Part shown: piece by piece, positions 25,689 to 34,204 of the stretch | How the letters are laid out: the number at the start of each line of letters is the position of its first letter | Numbering within the stretch: position 1 is the stretch's first letter | Assembly: GCA_902527215.1 (NCBI GenBank) | Contig: CABZOF010000002.1 | Span: 310,001 to 374,000, forward strand | Length of the DNA: 64,000 bases | Reading direction: 5' to 3' | Source of the DNA: an uncultured Pelagibacteraceae bacterium | Lineage (GTDB): Bacteria; Pseudomonadota; Alphaproteobacteria; Pelagibacterales; Pelagibacteraceae | Notes under the pieces: generated by a model | Databases searched by the model: none | The model's input: the letters and a program-made list of their open reading frames with translations, nothing else | Told to the model about the DNA's origin: nothing | Program-made: the position numbers and the translations under genes

Positions 25689-26600
25689 TTAGTCTAAAGC
25701 TACCACAGCTGCAGCAATAGAAGCTAGTCTTGCTGTCGCATCATCCGATCTGCTTGTAATTACCACAGGAACTTTCCCTCCTATAACCACTCCTGCTGCA
25801 CATGCACCCATAAAATAAATCATCATTTTAACAAGGGCATTTCCTGTTTCAACATTTGGAACTAGTAATACATCGGCGTCTCCAGCTACTATATTTTGAA
25901 TACCTTTTATCTCTGCTGATTTTTTTGATACACTATTATCAAAGGCAAGAGGGCCGAATATATCTGCATTTAAATTTTCTTTTTCAGCTAATTCACATAT
26001 TTCTTTAGCATCAATTGAACTTTGCATGCTATCCAAAACTTCTTCTGTTGCGGACAAAATAGAAACTTTGGGTTTTGCAATGTTAATTCTATGGCAAAAA
26101 TCAACTACGTTGTTTAGAATGTGCATTTTTGTTTTTACATTTGGATTAACATTTAAAGCTCCATCAGTTATTATTAATGGCTTATCTTCTTTATCTAGTG
26201 TCATATGCCAAACATGACTCAATCTTTTTTTACCGATTAAATTATATTTTCTTAATAAAACTTCTTTCATTAAAATATCTGTATGTATGTGACCTTTAAC
26301 AATTATTTTTACTTGTCCATCACCTGCAAGTTTTGCAGCAATTTTAGCTGTGTTATTTTCAACTGGCTCATTTATTACTTCATATTCAGAAATATCAAAT
26401 TTTAATTCTTCAGCATTTTTTTTTATTTCAATTTCATCACCGATTAAAACAGGAATAATTAATTTTTCTTTAACGGAGTCCATTATCGAGAGCATGGGAA
26501 GTCTCTTACCTGCATTTACAATTGCTGCTTTAGCTCCTCTTTTTTGATGAGCAATATCAAGCAAATTGATCGGACAAACTGTTGATTTATCTGAAAGCAT
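25689..26600 (-). CDS. phosphate acetyl/butyryltransferase family protein
   Basis: 303 aa, PTA_PTB fold. It keeps the late conserved block (ADVLLVPNVETGNALVKMMI, YFMGACAAGVVIGGKVPVVI, SRSDDATARLASIAAAVV) of phosphotransacetylases. It lacks the large N-terminal regions of Pta and is the length of the short forms. It would interconvert acyl-CoA and acyl phosphate. It lies just upstream of the HpsN-like gene (42-nt gap), so the two are probably cotranscribed; Xsc-type sulfonate breakdown makes acetyl phosphate, which would need such an enzyme. Confidence 0.85.
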   Translation of the reverse strand: MLSDKSTVCPINLLDIAHQKRGAKAAIVNAGKRLPMLSIMDSVKEKLIIPVLIGDEIEIKKNAEELKFDISEYEVINEPVENNTAKIAAKLAGDGQVKIIVKGHIHTDILMKEVLLRKYNLIGKKRLSHVWHMTLDKEDKPLIITDGALNVNPNVKTKMHILNNVVDFCHRINIAKPKVSILSATEEVLDSMQSSIDAKEICELAEKENLNADIFGPLAFDNSVSKKSAEIKGIQNIVAGDADVLLVPNVETGNALVKMMIYFMGACAAGVVIGGKVPVVITSRSDDATARLASIAAAVVALD

Positions 26601-26663
26601 TGGATTTATATATACTAAATTAATAAAAAAACTAATATACTATTATTTTCATAAGGATAAATA

Positions 26664-27512
26664 GTGGAAGTAGTTACTAAAATAGCTCCGATCGCTCTAG
26701 CTCTTATAATGTTAGGTCTTGGTCTAGGATTGACAGGACGTGATTTCTTAAGAGTGATCAATTATCCAAAAGATTTCTTAGTTGGTTTTATTTGTCAGTT
26801 AATACTATTACCAGTAGTTGCATACATAATTGTATTAATATTAGATTTACCAATAGAGATAGCTTTAGGTGTAATGATTATTGCTGCTGCACCAGGTGGT
26901 GTCACATCAAATGTGATGACTAAATTTGCAAACGGTGATGTTGCTTTGTCTATTTCTTTAACAGCAATCATAAGTTTGGTCAGCATAATTTCTGTACCAT
27001 TTATAATATTCAAATCAGCAGATCTGTTAGGTATTTCAAATATATCAACAAATATAACAATGACCGGAATTGCTTTTAAAATGGCATTAGTTGTGACTGT
27101 TCCAGTTATTTTAGGAATGATTATAAGAAAATTTGCTGAAAATTTTGTTACTAGGAACATTTCTACTATTGAAAGGATTACAACTTTATTATTCATAATT
27201 GTTTTTGCCTCAATATGGATTGAAGAGAGAGAAAATATATTTACTTACCTCAAACAAGCTGGATTAGCAGTTCTGCTACTAAATATAATAATGATGCTAA
27301 TTGCATATAATGTAGCAAAATTAATTGCAACAGGTATTAAACAGAGAAAGTGTATTGCAATTGAGTGTGGCCTACAAAATGGAACATTGGCGATATTTGT
27401 GGCTACTCAAATATTTAGCGATATTAGCTATATCATTCCTACAGCAGCTTATGCGTTAATCATGTATATAACTGGTTTTATTTTAATTTTTATTTTACGA
27501 AGATCTAATTAA
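26664..27512 (+). CDS. BASS family sodium-dependent transporter
   Basis: 282 aa starting at a GTG with AAGGA upstream. Nine to ten hydrophobic helices and the family motifs AAAPGGVTSNVMTKFANGDV (near 73-92) and IECGLQNGTLAIFVATQIF (near 234-252) identify a bile-acid/sodium symporter relative. Bacterial members import organic acids such as pyruvate or pantoate-like compounds; the substrate is unknown. It is divergent from the Pta-like gene and overlaps the end of the regulator by 8 nt. Confidence 0.88.
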   Translation: MEVVTKIAPIALALIMLGLGLGLTGRDFLRVINYPKDFLVGFICQLILLPVVAYIIVLILDLPIEIALGVMIIAAAPGGVTSNVMTKFANGDVALSISLTAIISLVSIISVPFIIFKSADLLGISNISTNITMTGIAFKMALVVTVPVILGMIIRKFAENFVTRNISTIERITTLLFIIVFASIWIEERENIFTYLKQAGLAVLLLNIIMMLIAYNVAKLIATGIKQRKCIAIECGLQNGTLAIFVATQIFSDISYIIPTAAYALIMYITGFILIFILRRSN

Positions 27513-28455
27513 TATAAATTTGATTTAAAATTTTATTAAAAAGACTGGATAAAGATAAAATATTTTTTTCTTGGATTTTAATTGAATCTTTTAAAGCGTT
27601 ATCTTCAAGATTTAAATTATAAAGTTTTTTTTTATTGACACTAATATACTTATTTTTTTTCAAACAATTTAATTTTCTAACTACAGTGGGTCTTGGGATA
27701 TTGGTAATATCAGAAATTGACATTGCATTGACTCCAACTATTTCTATGATTGATTTATTTTTTTTCCACTTAGAAAAATTCCATCCATTTACTAAATATG
27801 AATTAGAAACTGTTGAGTTAAGCATAATAACCATTGATACTGATAAGCTTTCTAAATCACCAATTTTATTTTTCCATCTATTAGTTAGACTAAATATAAA
27901 ATTATAAAAATAATACCAGCAGTAAGTAAAATTTTGTTTTATTCGATTAGAAATTTCATCAACATTCATTGACTTAATTATCAATTCTTCTTTTTTACAA
28001 ATTTCAATAATTTTAGCAAAAAGGGATGATAAATTTTGAAGTGTTTTTTTAGGTTGCATTAATTTGTATGCAGATCTATCTATATATATTTTTTTACCTA
28101 TTTTTTGTAACACACCAAATTTTTCAAGACTTAAGATCTTTCGTCTTACACTTTCTTTTGGAATATTTAAATTTTTTGAAATTTCAATTAAATTAATTTG
28201 ATCAAGCTCTAAAGACTTATCGTATAAAAAGAAGGCATTGTAGTTCTCAACAATTTTATTATTTATATAAAATTCAAAGTCCTTATTTATCAAATAAAGA
28301 ATAATCATATATTTTTCTATATCTTGAAATTTCTCATAAGATGAATTCATCCACTCAGACAAAAACTTAAAATAAATAGGAGCTAGTTCATCAAAATTTT
28401 GAGACAAAATTTTATGAATTTCTAACTCATTCAATTTTGAGTTGTTATAGATCAT
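27505..28455 (-). CDS. tandem winged-helix transcriptional regulator
   Basis: 316 aa. Two helix-turn-helix units with wings are visible: about 88-125 (LIEISKNLNIPKESVRRKIL) and 243-282 (SISDITNIPRPTVVRKLNCL). The region before each unit is also alike in pattern, so the protein looks like an internal duplication, a pseudo-dimer. I cannot name a family with certainty. Three copies of a CCCATTT-type motif lie in the short spacer upstream of its start, which fits autoregulation. Such a monomer would suit an asymmetric DNA site. Confidence 0.75.
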   Translation of the reverse strand: MIYNNSKLNELEIHKILSQNFDELAPIYFKFLSEWMNSSYEKFQDIEKYMIILYLINKDFEFYINNKIVENYNAFFLYDKSLELDQINLIEISKNLNIPKESVRRKILSLEKFGVLQKIGKKIYIDRSAYKLMQPKKTLQNLSSLFAKIIEICKKEELIIKSMNVDEISNRIKQNFTYCWYYFYNFIFSLTNRWKNKIGDLESLSVSMVIMLNSTVSNSYLVNGWNFSKWKKNKSIIEIVGVNAMSISDITNIPRPTVVRKLNCLKKNKYISVNKKKLYNLNLEDNALKDSIKIQEKNILSLSSLFNKILNQIYIN

Positions 28456-28462
28456 TTAATGA

Positions 28463-28474
28463 CCCATTTTAAAC
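28463..28474 (+). promoter_or_regulatory. CCCATTTYRRRC site 1 beside the regulator gene
   Basis: CCCATTTTAAAC starts 8 nt upstream of the regulator start codon and ends 97 nt before the small gene at 28572, the same distance and direction as the sites before proX and tauA. A looser copy (CCCAATATTAGAC, 28481-28493) follows. Confidence 0.55.
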
Positions 28475-28513
28475 TTTTGCCCCAATATTAGACATTAAAT
28501 AAAATTTTCATGA

Positions 28514-28525
28514 CCCATTTCGGAC
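28514..28525 (+). promoter_or_regulatory. CCCATTTYRRRC site 2 beside the regulator gene
   Basis: CCCATTTCGGAC, in the same orientation as the site at 28463, lies 46 nt before the small gene at 28572 within the 116-nt divergent spacer. Repeated sites suggest cooperative binding and autoregulation. Confidence 0.55.
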
Positions 28526-28571
28526 ACTCATAAAATAGCATGTATTAGAATATGTGTTTTAATGGTTTTTT

Positions 28572-28784
28572 ATGAGATTAAAAAGACGAAAAAGAGCACC
28601 AAATGTTAGTATTTCTTCTCAATTAACGGATAATTTTAATATTGATACCCCTCAAAAACTAAATGTTGGTGCTCTTAAACTCAGAATTAAGAATCAAGAA
28701 AAAAAGGAAAGCTTAAAGAATAAAGTTTTAGTATTTGCTATTTTTATCACTTTTGGAACAGTCAGTTATTTCATATCAAATTAA
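28572..28784 (+). CDS. small tail-anchored membrane protein
   Basis: 70 aa. The first ~48 residues are basic (RLKRRKRAP at the start, LKLRIKNQEKKESLK later) and the end is one hydrophobic helix (VLVFAIFITFGTVSYFI). No family is recognised. It is divergent from the tandem winged-helix regulator, and the three motif copies lie directly upstream of it, so it may be controlled by that regulator. Confidence 0.6.
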   Translation: MRLKRRKRAPNVSISSQLTDNFNIDTPQKLNVGALKLRIKNQEKKESLKNKVLVFAIFITFGTVSYFISN

Positions 28785-28874
28785 GTAATATTTTACTCTA
28801 AATTAAAAAAAAATTGAGTGAAATTTGTACATATCAGTTATTGTAAAAAACAATAATTAGTTAATAATATTCTT

Positions 28875-29210
28875 ATGAAACCATTTGCAGGATATTTAAT
28901 TTTAGCATTAGGAATAACAACTGGCATAGCTGCAAACAGTTTTGCTAAAATTTCTGATGGATTTACAAAACTAACGCCAACTATAGCGTGTCTCCTTTTA
29001 ATGACTGTGACGATGGTTTCTTTGGCTAAATCAATGACTGTAATTCCTGTTGCGTTTAGTTATTCAACCTATAGTGGGTTAACTGTTGCTGGTGTAGTAC
29101 TATTTGGGATGTTAAAATACAATCAAGTTCCCAATTTCTATGGGTTAATTGGTATTTGCTTAATTGTAATTGGCGTTATTATGGTAAATTATTTAGGACG
29201 TACAGGTTAA
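28875..29210 (+). CDS. SMR-family-like transporter lacking the membrane Glu
   Basis: 111 aa, four hydrophobic helices, with the SMR landmarks K(I/F)S(D/E)GFTKL after helix 1 and a C-terminal GLIGICLIVIGVIMVNYLGR. Aligned by eye with EmrE, the essential helix-1 Glu14 is replaced by Gly, and the helix-3 Trp of the AYAIWSG motif is Tyr (FSYSTYSG). A proton-coupled drug export mechanism is therefore doubtful. It may work with a partner or carry another substrate. Confidence 0.78.
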   Translation: MKPFAGYLILALGITTGIAANSFAKISDGFTKLTPTIACLLLMTVTMVSLAKSMTVIPVAFSYSTYSGLTVAGVVLFGMLKYNQVPNFYGLIGICLIVIGVIMVNYLGRTG

Positions 29211-29216
29211 ATATAT

Positions 29217-30221
29217 CTACCCAAGTAGATTTTGAATATCTTCCATTATATTTTTAGGGATTTTAATATCAGATTTATAGTTTTTTTTATATCTTCTAAA
29301 CTTATTTTCTCCTGGATATAATATTTCATTAAGTCCTTTTAGTTTAGGAAGTTTTTTAATTCTTTTTATATTTTCTTTTATTCTTTTTTTATAATTTGAT
29401 TGAAATAAGTTAGTTTTCATCACAATAAACAAATGACCAATATTTTGTGGGCCAGAAAAATCATCAAAAGGATCTTTGACTTTGCCACCATGATTACCTC
29501 CAGTATAAACACCACTTAATATATCTACCATCCATGCAAGTCCTGATCCTCTAAACCCTGCTATAGGAAGTTGAACACCTTCAAGTGCTTTTTTTGCATT
29601 AGTTGTTGGATTACCAAATTTATCTAATGCTACACCTTCAGGTATTTTTGAATTAGATCTTGATGCAACTCTTATTTTTCCTCTATTAATCATTGAGACG
29701 GATGTATCTAATATAAATGGAACTTTAGAACCAGTTGGCGTTCCAAAACAAATAGGGTTCGTGCCAAATAAAGATTTTATAGCTCCATGTGGGGCAATAG
29801 CAGGGGGTGCATTAGTAAATACTAAGGCGATCATATTTTTTTTTACAGCTTGTTCAGCATAATATCCTGACATTCCATAATGCCCGCTGTTTTTAACTGC
29901 CACTAATCCTATGCCTGTTTTTTTTGCATTTTTTATGGCTTTTTTTATCGCTTTGTCGGCTGCAACGAAACCAATGCTGTCATCGGCATTTATATGAGTG
30001 ACAGATTGGGAAATATTTTTAAGTTTGATTTTAGGTTTTGGGTTAATCAGTTTTTTTTGAATACGATCACAATACATTTTTAATCTTGATAATCCATGTG
30101 TTGGGGCACCTACTAATTCTGCATTAATTATTGCTTCAGCACATATTTGTGAATGTTTTTTTGAAAGTTTGAATTTTTTAAATATTTCAATAATAATTTT
30201 TTTAAGTTTATTTTTTTCCAT
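29217..30221 (-). CDS. Ldh_2-family NAD(P)-dependent dehydrogenase
   Basis: 334 aa of the malate/L-sulfolactate/ureidoglycolate dehydrogenase family. The landmarks are APTHGLSRL near 55, NSGHYGMSGYYAEQA near 113-127 and GTNPICFGTP near 155-164. The family oxidises 2-hydroxyacids to 2-oxoacids with NAD(P); members include sulfolactate dehydrogenase (ComC) and Delta1-piperideine-2-carboxylate reductase. It starts directly after the epoxide hydrolase stop with no spacer. Confidence 0.88.
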   Translation of the reverse strand: MEKNKLKKIIIEIFKKFKLSKKHSQICAEAIINAELVGAPTHGLSRLKMYCDRIQKKLINPKPKIKLKNISQSVTHINADDSIGFVAADKAIKKAIKNAKKTGIGLVAVKNSGHYGMSGYYAEQAVKKNMIALVFTNAPPAIAPHGAIKSLFGTNPICFGTPTGSKVPFILDTSVSMINRGKIRVASRSNSKIPEGVALDKFGNPTTNAKKALEGVQLPIAGFRGSGLAWMVDILSGVYTGGNHGGKVKDPFDDFSGPQNIGHLFIVMKTNLFQSNYKKRIKENIKRIKKLPKLKGLNEILYPGENKFRRYKKNYKSDIKIPKNIMEDIQNLLG

Positions 30222-31373
30222 TTAAAGTTTTATTATGTCTTTATTGAAAAATGAACTTATATCATTGACTAAAATATCTGGTTCCTCTAAAGCTGCAAAA
30301 TGTCCTCCGTTTGGAAATTTATTCCATCTTCTTACATTAAAAATTCTACTTACATATGATTTTGGAGGCCATTCTAACATTTCTTTTGGAAAAATTGCTA
30401 TTGCAGTAGGAACTTGTATTTTTTTAAAATTTTTTGGAAAAGATCTTCCACCTTCTTTTCTTCTCCCAAAATATATCCAAGAGGCAGTATTAAAGCTTTT
30501 AGTTATTATATAAATCATTATATTTGATAACAATTCATCTCTTGAAAATGTTTTTTCAATCTTACCTGTTTTTAAATCTGACCATCCATGAAATTTTTCC
30601 AAAATCCATGCTGCTGTTCCTACAGGACTATCTATCATTGCATAAGATAAGGTTTGTGGTTTAGTAGCTTGTTGAGTTCTATATCCTTCCTGTGTTATTT
30701 GATCAAAGTTAAATTTTTTTTCCCATTTTTTCTCATTTATATTTTTTGTTCCTTTTGGATGTCTAAGGGGTAAGCAATTAATATGTATTCCTTTACAATT
30801 CTTTGAGCTATCAAGACCAATCCATCCGGCAATAGTTGCTCCCCAATCGCCACCTTGCACGAAATAATTTTTACAGCCTAAGTTTTTAACCATAAATTTA
30901 TTTAATATTTTTCCTATTTTTCTCGGGCCTAAGGCTTTTTTAATTTGCGATGAAAATCCAAATCCTGGTAAAGAGGGAACAATTATATCAAATCCGTCTT
31001 CAATTTTTCCTCCAAATTTTTCTGGGTGAGCGAGTCTTGGAATGATATCTAAAAATTCAGTTATACTTCCTGGCCATCCATGTAAAAGTAATAATGATTT
31101 AGAATTAGGATTTTTACTTTTTTCAAAAATAAAATGTAAGTTTATACCTTCAATTTTGGTTTTATAATTTTTAAATGAATTGATTTTATTTTCAAATTTT
31201 TTCCAATTATACTTTGTAATCCAATATTTAGATATGCTCTTAAGATAGTTCAAATTGGTTCCATACTCCCAACCATTCATATTTTGAGCAGCACTCCAAG
31301 GAAAGTTTCTTACTTTTTTATAAATTTCGTTTAGCGTGCTTTTAGGCACACTTATTTTGTATTTTTTGATCAT
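30222..31373 (-). CDS. epoxide hydrolase (EHN-type alpha/beta hydrolase)
   Basis: 383 aa from the ATG at 31373; a TTG immediately before it is in frame but less likely. The N-terminal EHN lid (about 1-100) is followed by HGWPGS (98-103), the nucleophile D176 in GGDWGA and the catalytic His H358 in GGHFAALEEP. This is the microsomal/juvenile-hormone epoxide hydrolase pattern: water is added to an epoxide to give a diol. It is packed between the aldehyde dehydrogenase and the Ldh_2 gene, so the three likely act in one pathway. Confidence 0.88.
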   Translation of the reverse strand: MIKKYKISVPKSTLNEIYKKVRNFPWSAAQNMNGWEYGTNLNYLKSISKYWITKYNWKKFENKINSFKNYKTKIEGINLHFIFEKSKNPNSKSLLLLHGWPGSITEFLDIIPRLAHPEKFGGKIEDGFDIIVPSLPGFGFSSQIKKALGPRKIGKILNKFMVKNLGCKNYFVQGGDWGATIAGWIGLDSSKNCKGIHINCLPLRHPKGTKNINEKKWEKKFNFDQITQEGYRTQQATKPQTLSYAMIDSPVGTAAWILEKFHGWSDLKTGKIEKTFSRDELLSNIMIYIITKSFNTASWIYFGRRKEGGRSFPKNFKKIQVPTAIAIFPKEMLEWPPKSYVSRIFNVRRWNKFPNGGHFAALEEPDILVNDISSFFNKDIIKL

Positions 31374-31376
31374 CAA

Positions 31377-32864
31377 TTAATTATGACTTATCCAGATTGT
31401 TTTTGTTTGAAGAAATGAATTTAGAGCCTCAGTCCCTTGATCTCTACTTAGTGATCCTGATTGCTTATAACCTCCAAATGGAGTTTTGATATCTCCTTCA
31501 GAAAAAGTGTTTACTGATACAGTTCCACAAGGCAAACTTTTTGCTAAATGAAATGCTCTATTAATGTCTTGAGTAAAAACACTAGCATGTAATCCATACT
31601 TCGAATTGCTTGCAATTTTTAAAGCCTCCTCATCATTTTTAACTGTTAAAACACCAAGCACTGGTCCAAAAATTTCCTCTTGAGCAATTGTCATATTTTC
31701 TTTTAATCCATCAAATAAAGTTGGCTTTGCATAAAAACCTTTTTGTTTATTTTTTGAAACTCCTCCAGTTAAAAGTTTCGCTCCCTCATCTATCCCTTTT
31801 TGGATATATCCATCAACAGTTTGCAAATGTCCTTTTGAAATCATAGATCCCATATTTGATTTTAAATCTAATGGATCTCCTACTTTTAGTTTTTTAACTT
31901 TTTTAATAACTTTATCTAAAAATTCATCTTTAACTTTTTTATGAACTATCTGTCTCATATTTGCTGAACAATTTTGTCCACCGTTCCAAAATGCAGAATT
32001 CATCGCATTATCAATTAAATCATCTGTAATTTTAGCATCCTCTAACACTATAAATGGACTTTTTCCTCCCATCTCTAATGCGACAGGTTTTAAATTACTT
32101 TCACTTGAGTATTTTAAAAAATAACCACCAACTTCAGTTGAACCTGTAAATGAAACTGCATCAACATCTTTGTGTCGACCTAAAGCCTCGCCAACATCAC
32201 CATAACCAGGTAGAACATTCAAAACTCCATCCGGTATTCCAGCCTCTTTTCCAATTTGAGCAACTCTAATTGCTGTTAGAGGCGTATCTTCTGCTGGTTT
32301 AATAATTACTGAACAACCAGCTGCAAGAGCTGGTGCCATTTTCCATACTGCCATCATTAAAGGAAAGTTCCAAGGAACAATTCCAGCAACAACTCCTATT
32401 GGTTCTTTAACAATTAAACTAGTTATAGAGGGTTCTGTCGGACCAACTTTTCCAAATACTTTATCAATTAATTCTCCATACCACTGAAAATGCATCGGAG
32501 CATCATTTGCAACTTCATTAATACAGTCGGCGATAAGTTTACCTGTATCTATGCATTCTAAAACTGAATTTTCATCACCTTGTTTTCTTAGTAATTCAGC
32601 AAATTTTAATAAAACCTCTTTTCTATATTCTGGTGAACTCTTGGACCAAACTCCGCTATTGAAAGCTTTTCTTGAAACTTTCACCGCCAAATCAACATCT
32701 TTATGATTACATTTTGCAACAGCACAAAGCTTTTGGCCAGTTGCTGGGTTGATTGTTTCAAATTTTTTACCATCAATAGCATTTACATATTTACCATTAA
32801 TGAATGCTCTCCCTTCAAATTTTAGTTTATTTGATATTGTTTTATATTTGTTTCCTGAGCTCAT
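31377..32864 (-). CDS. aldehyde dehydrogenase (NAD(P)+)
   Basis: 495 aa. The Rossmann entry PWNF is at 164-167, the general base E264 in LEMGGKSP and the nucleophile C299 in GGQNCSAN. It is of the betaine/gamma-aminobutyraldehyde dehydrogenase type (PuuC-like) in length and motifs. It oxidises an aldehyde to the acid. It is the first gene of the operon that is divergent from the TRAP transporter, hence a candidate step after uptake. Confidence 0.92.
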   Translation of the reverse strand: MSSGNKYKTISNKLKFEGRAFINGKYVNAIDGKKFETINPATGQKLCAVAKCNHKDVDLAVKVSRKAFNSGVWSKSSPEYRKEVLLKFAELLRKQGDENSVLECIDTGKLIADCINEVANDAPMHFQWYGELIDKVFGKVGPTEPSITSLIVKEPIGVVAGIVPWNFPLMMAVWKMAPALAAGCSVIIKPAEDTPLTAIRVAQIGKEAGIPDGVLNVLPGYGDVGEALGRHKDVDAVSFTGSTEVGGYFLKYSSESNLKPVALEMGGKSPFIVLEDAKITDDLIDNAMNSAFWNGGQNCSANMRQIVHKKVKDEFLDKVIKKVKKLKVGDPLDLKSNMGSMISKGHLQTVDGYIQKGIDEGAKLLTGGVSKNKQKGFYAKPTLFDGLKENMTIAQEEIFGPVLGVLTVKNDEEALKIASNSKYGLHASVFTQDINRAFHLAKSLPCGTVSVNTFSEGDIKTPFGGYKQSGSLSRDQGTEALNSFLQTKTIWISHN

Positions 32865-33026
32865 AAATTTCTTTCTATAAATTTTATTTTATTTAATTTC
32901 TAATTTTAAATCTAAGGCACCTTTAGACTAAAATAAATAGATTAACTAATAATTATTAATACAACTTTTGATTGCAAACCCATTATTTAAAATAAAATTT
33001 CCTTTTTTGTTTTACTTCTTCATCAA

Positions 33027-33053
33027 ATTGAATTTAAATATTAATAATTCAAT
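33027..33053. repeat. inverted repeat upstream of the TRAP operon
   Basis: ATTGAATT (33027-33034) and AATTCAAT (33046-33053) form an inverted repeat with an 11-nt spacer, 18 nt before the start of the TRAP binding-protein gene. It may be an operator or a 5'-UTR hairpin. The sequence is very A/T-rich, so chance is possible. Confidence 0.3.
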
Positions 33054-33071
33054 TAATTAAAAGGAAATTTT

Positions 33072-34112
33072 ATGTTTATTAAAAAAATTTGTAAGTCACT
33101 GCTTACAGTAATTGCAGTTACTTTCTTTGCTCAAGCAGCGTATGCAGAGCTCACCCTGAAACTTGGTACAACTGGTAGATTGGGTATGCCAATTGGAGAT
33201 GCTATAGATCAAGCTCTTATACCAGCTATGGAAAAAGCATCTGGTGGTAAAATGAAAATTGAGCCACATTATCAAAGAAGCTTATGCGCAGAGCAAAAAT
33301 GTGGTGAACAAGCCAACCAAGGACTTATAGCTTTGTGGACTAGTTCTACTGCTAACTATGGTAACTTTGGACCAGAGTTAGCAATTTTTGATTTGCCTTT
33401 CATTTTTAAATCACTGGAAGATGCAAAAAGAATATCAGATGAATGGTTAGCTGAAAGGCAGTGTAAACTTGCACTTGAAAATGCCGGTCATATTTGCCTT
33501 TCTGTATATTCAAGTGGTGGATTTAGACAACTTGGAAATGCAACTAAACCAGTTCACGAACCTGATGACATGAAGGGACTGAAATGGCGTACCACAAAAA
33601 GTCCAGTTGAGTTCATGCTAGTTAAAAATTGGGGTGCAACTCCAACACCTTATGACTGGAGCCAATTATATCAAGGCCTACAGTCGGGTGTGGTTGAAGG
33701 CCAGTATGTAGCATCACCTTGGCAGCATGTAGCAAAACTTCATGAAGTTGCTAAGTATTTCACAGAGATCGGAGGAATGTGGTCAGGAAACATTCTAGCA
33801 ATGGACGCAAAACAATATAATGCATTATCTGATCAACAGAGAAAATGGTTACACCAGGCAGCTGATGCTTATGGAGAAAAAGTAAACGAGTTAGATAACG
33901 CTTGGATTAAGAATGGTGAAGATGCAATTAAAGCATCTGCTAAAGAATGGTATGTACCTACAGAAGCGGAAATGACTAAGTGGAGAGCGGGTGCAATCGG
34001 TGCTTGGTTAGACGCTAAAGGTACTTTTGAACCAGAAGTAGCCAAAAGAGTGCTTATGGAACAAGGCATGGATGGATTTGTAGCTCAGTTAGAGGCAGCT
34101 GGGGCTCTGTAA
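33072..34112 (+). CDS. dctP: TRAP transporter substrate-binding protein
   Basis: 346 aa with a signal peptide (cleavage near AYA-EL, residue 24-25) and an AAAGGAA ribosome binding site. The DctP fold is clear: FDLPFIFKSLEDA, the conserved Arg in GLKWRTTKSPVEF that binds a carboxylate, and SGVVEGQYVASPWQH. Two cysteines (LCAEQKCG) may form a disulfide. TRAP systems import organic acids with sodium. The ligand is unknown; the divergent dehydrogenase and epoxide hydrolase genes may process it. Confidence 0.92.
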   Translation: MFIKKICKSLLTVIAVTFFAQAAYAELTLKLGTTGRLGMPIGDAIDQALIPAMEKASGGKMKIEPHYQRSLCAEQKCGEQANQGLIALWTSSTANYGNFGPELAIFDLPFIFKSLEDAKRISDEWLAERQCKLALENAGHICLSVYSSGGFRQLGNATKPVHEPDDMKGLKWRTTKSPVEFMLVKNWGATPTPYDWSQLYQGLQSGVVEGQYVASPWQHVAKLHEVAKYFTEIGGMWSGNILAMDAKQYNALSDQQRKWLHQAADAYGEKVNELDNAWIKNGEDAIKASAKEWYVPTEAEMTKWRAGAIGAWLDAKGTFEPEVAKRVLMEQGMDGFVAQLEAAGAL

Positions 34113-34130
34113 ATCGTTCAAAAAAATAAT

Positions 34131-34174
34131 GTAAAGATCATTTAGCTCAATTATTAAAGTTAGATGATCTTTAC
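34131..34174 (+). terminator. hairpin between dctP and dctM
   Basis: GTAAAGATCAT (34131-34141) pairs with ATGATCTTTAC (34164-34174); with two G-T pairs the stem reaches 16 bp around a 12-nt loop. It separates the binding-protein gene from the membrane genes and probably lowers expression of the latter. Confidence 0.7.
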
Positions 34175-34204
34175 CTAAAATAAAATCTTAATTTATAAAT
34201 ATTT

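Noticed and set aside
26795..27196. 133-aa minus-strand ORF opposite the BASS transporter
   Set aside because: Shadow frame; the plus strand has clear family motifs over the same span.
32960..32995. CCCATTATTTAAA upstream of the TRAP operon as another regulon site
   Set aside because: It breaks the motif after CCCATT and lies at a different distance from the start.
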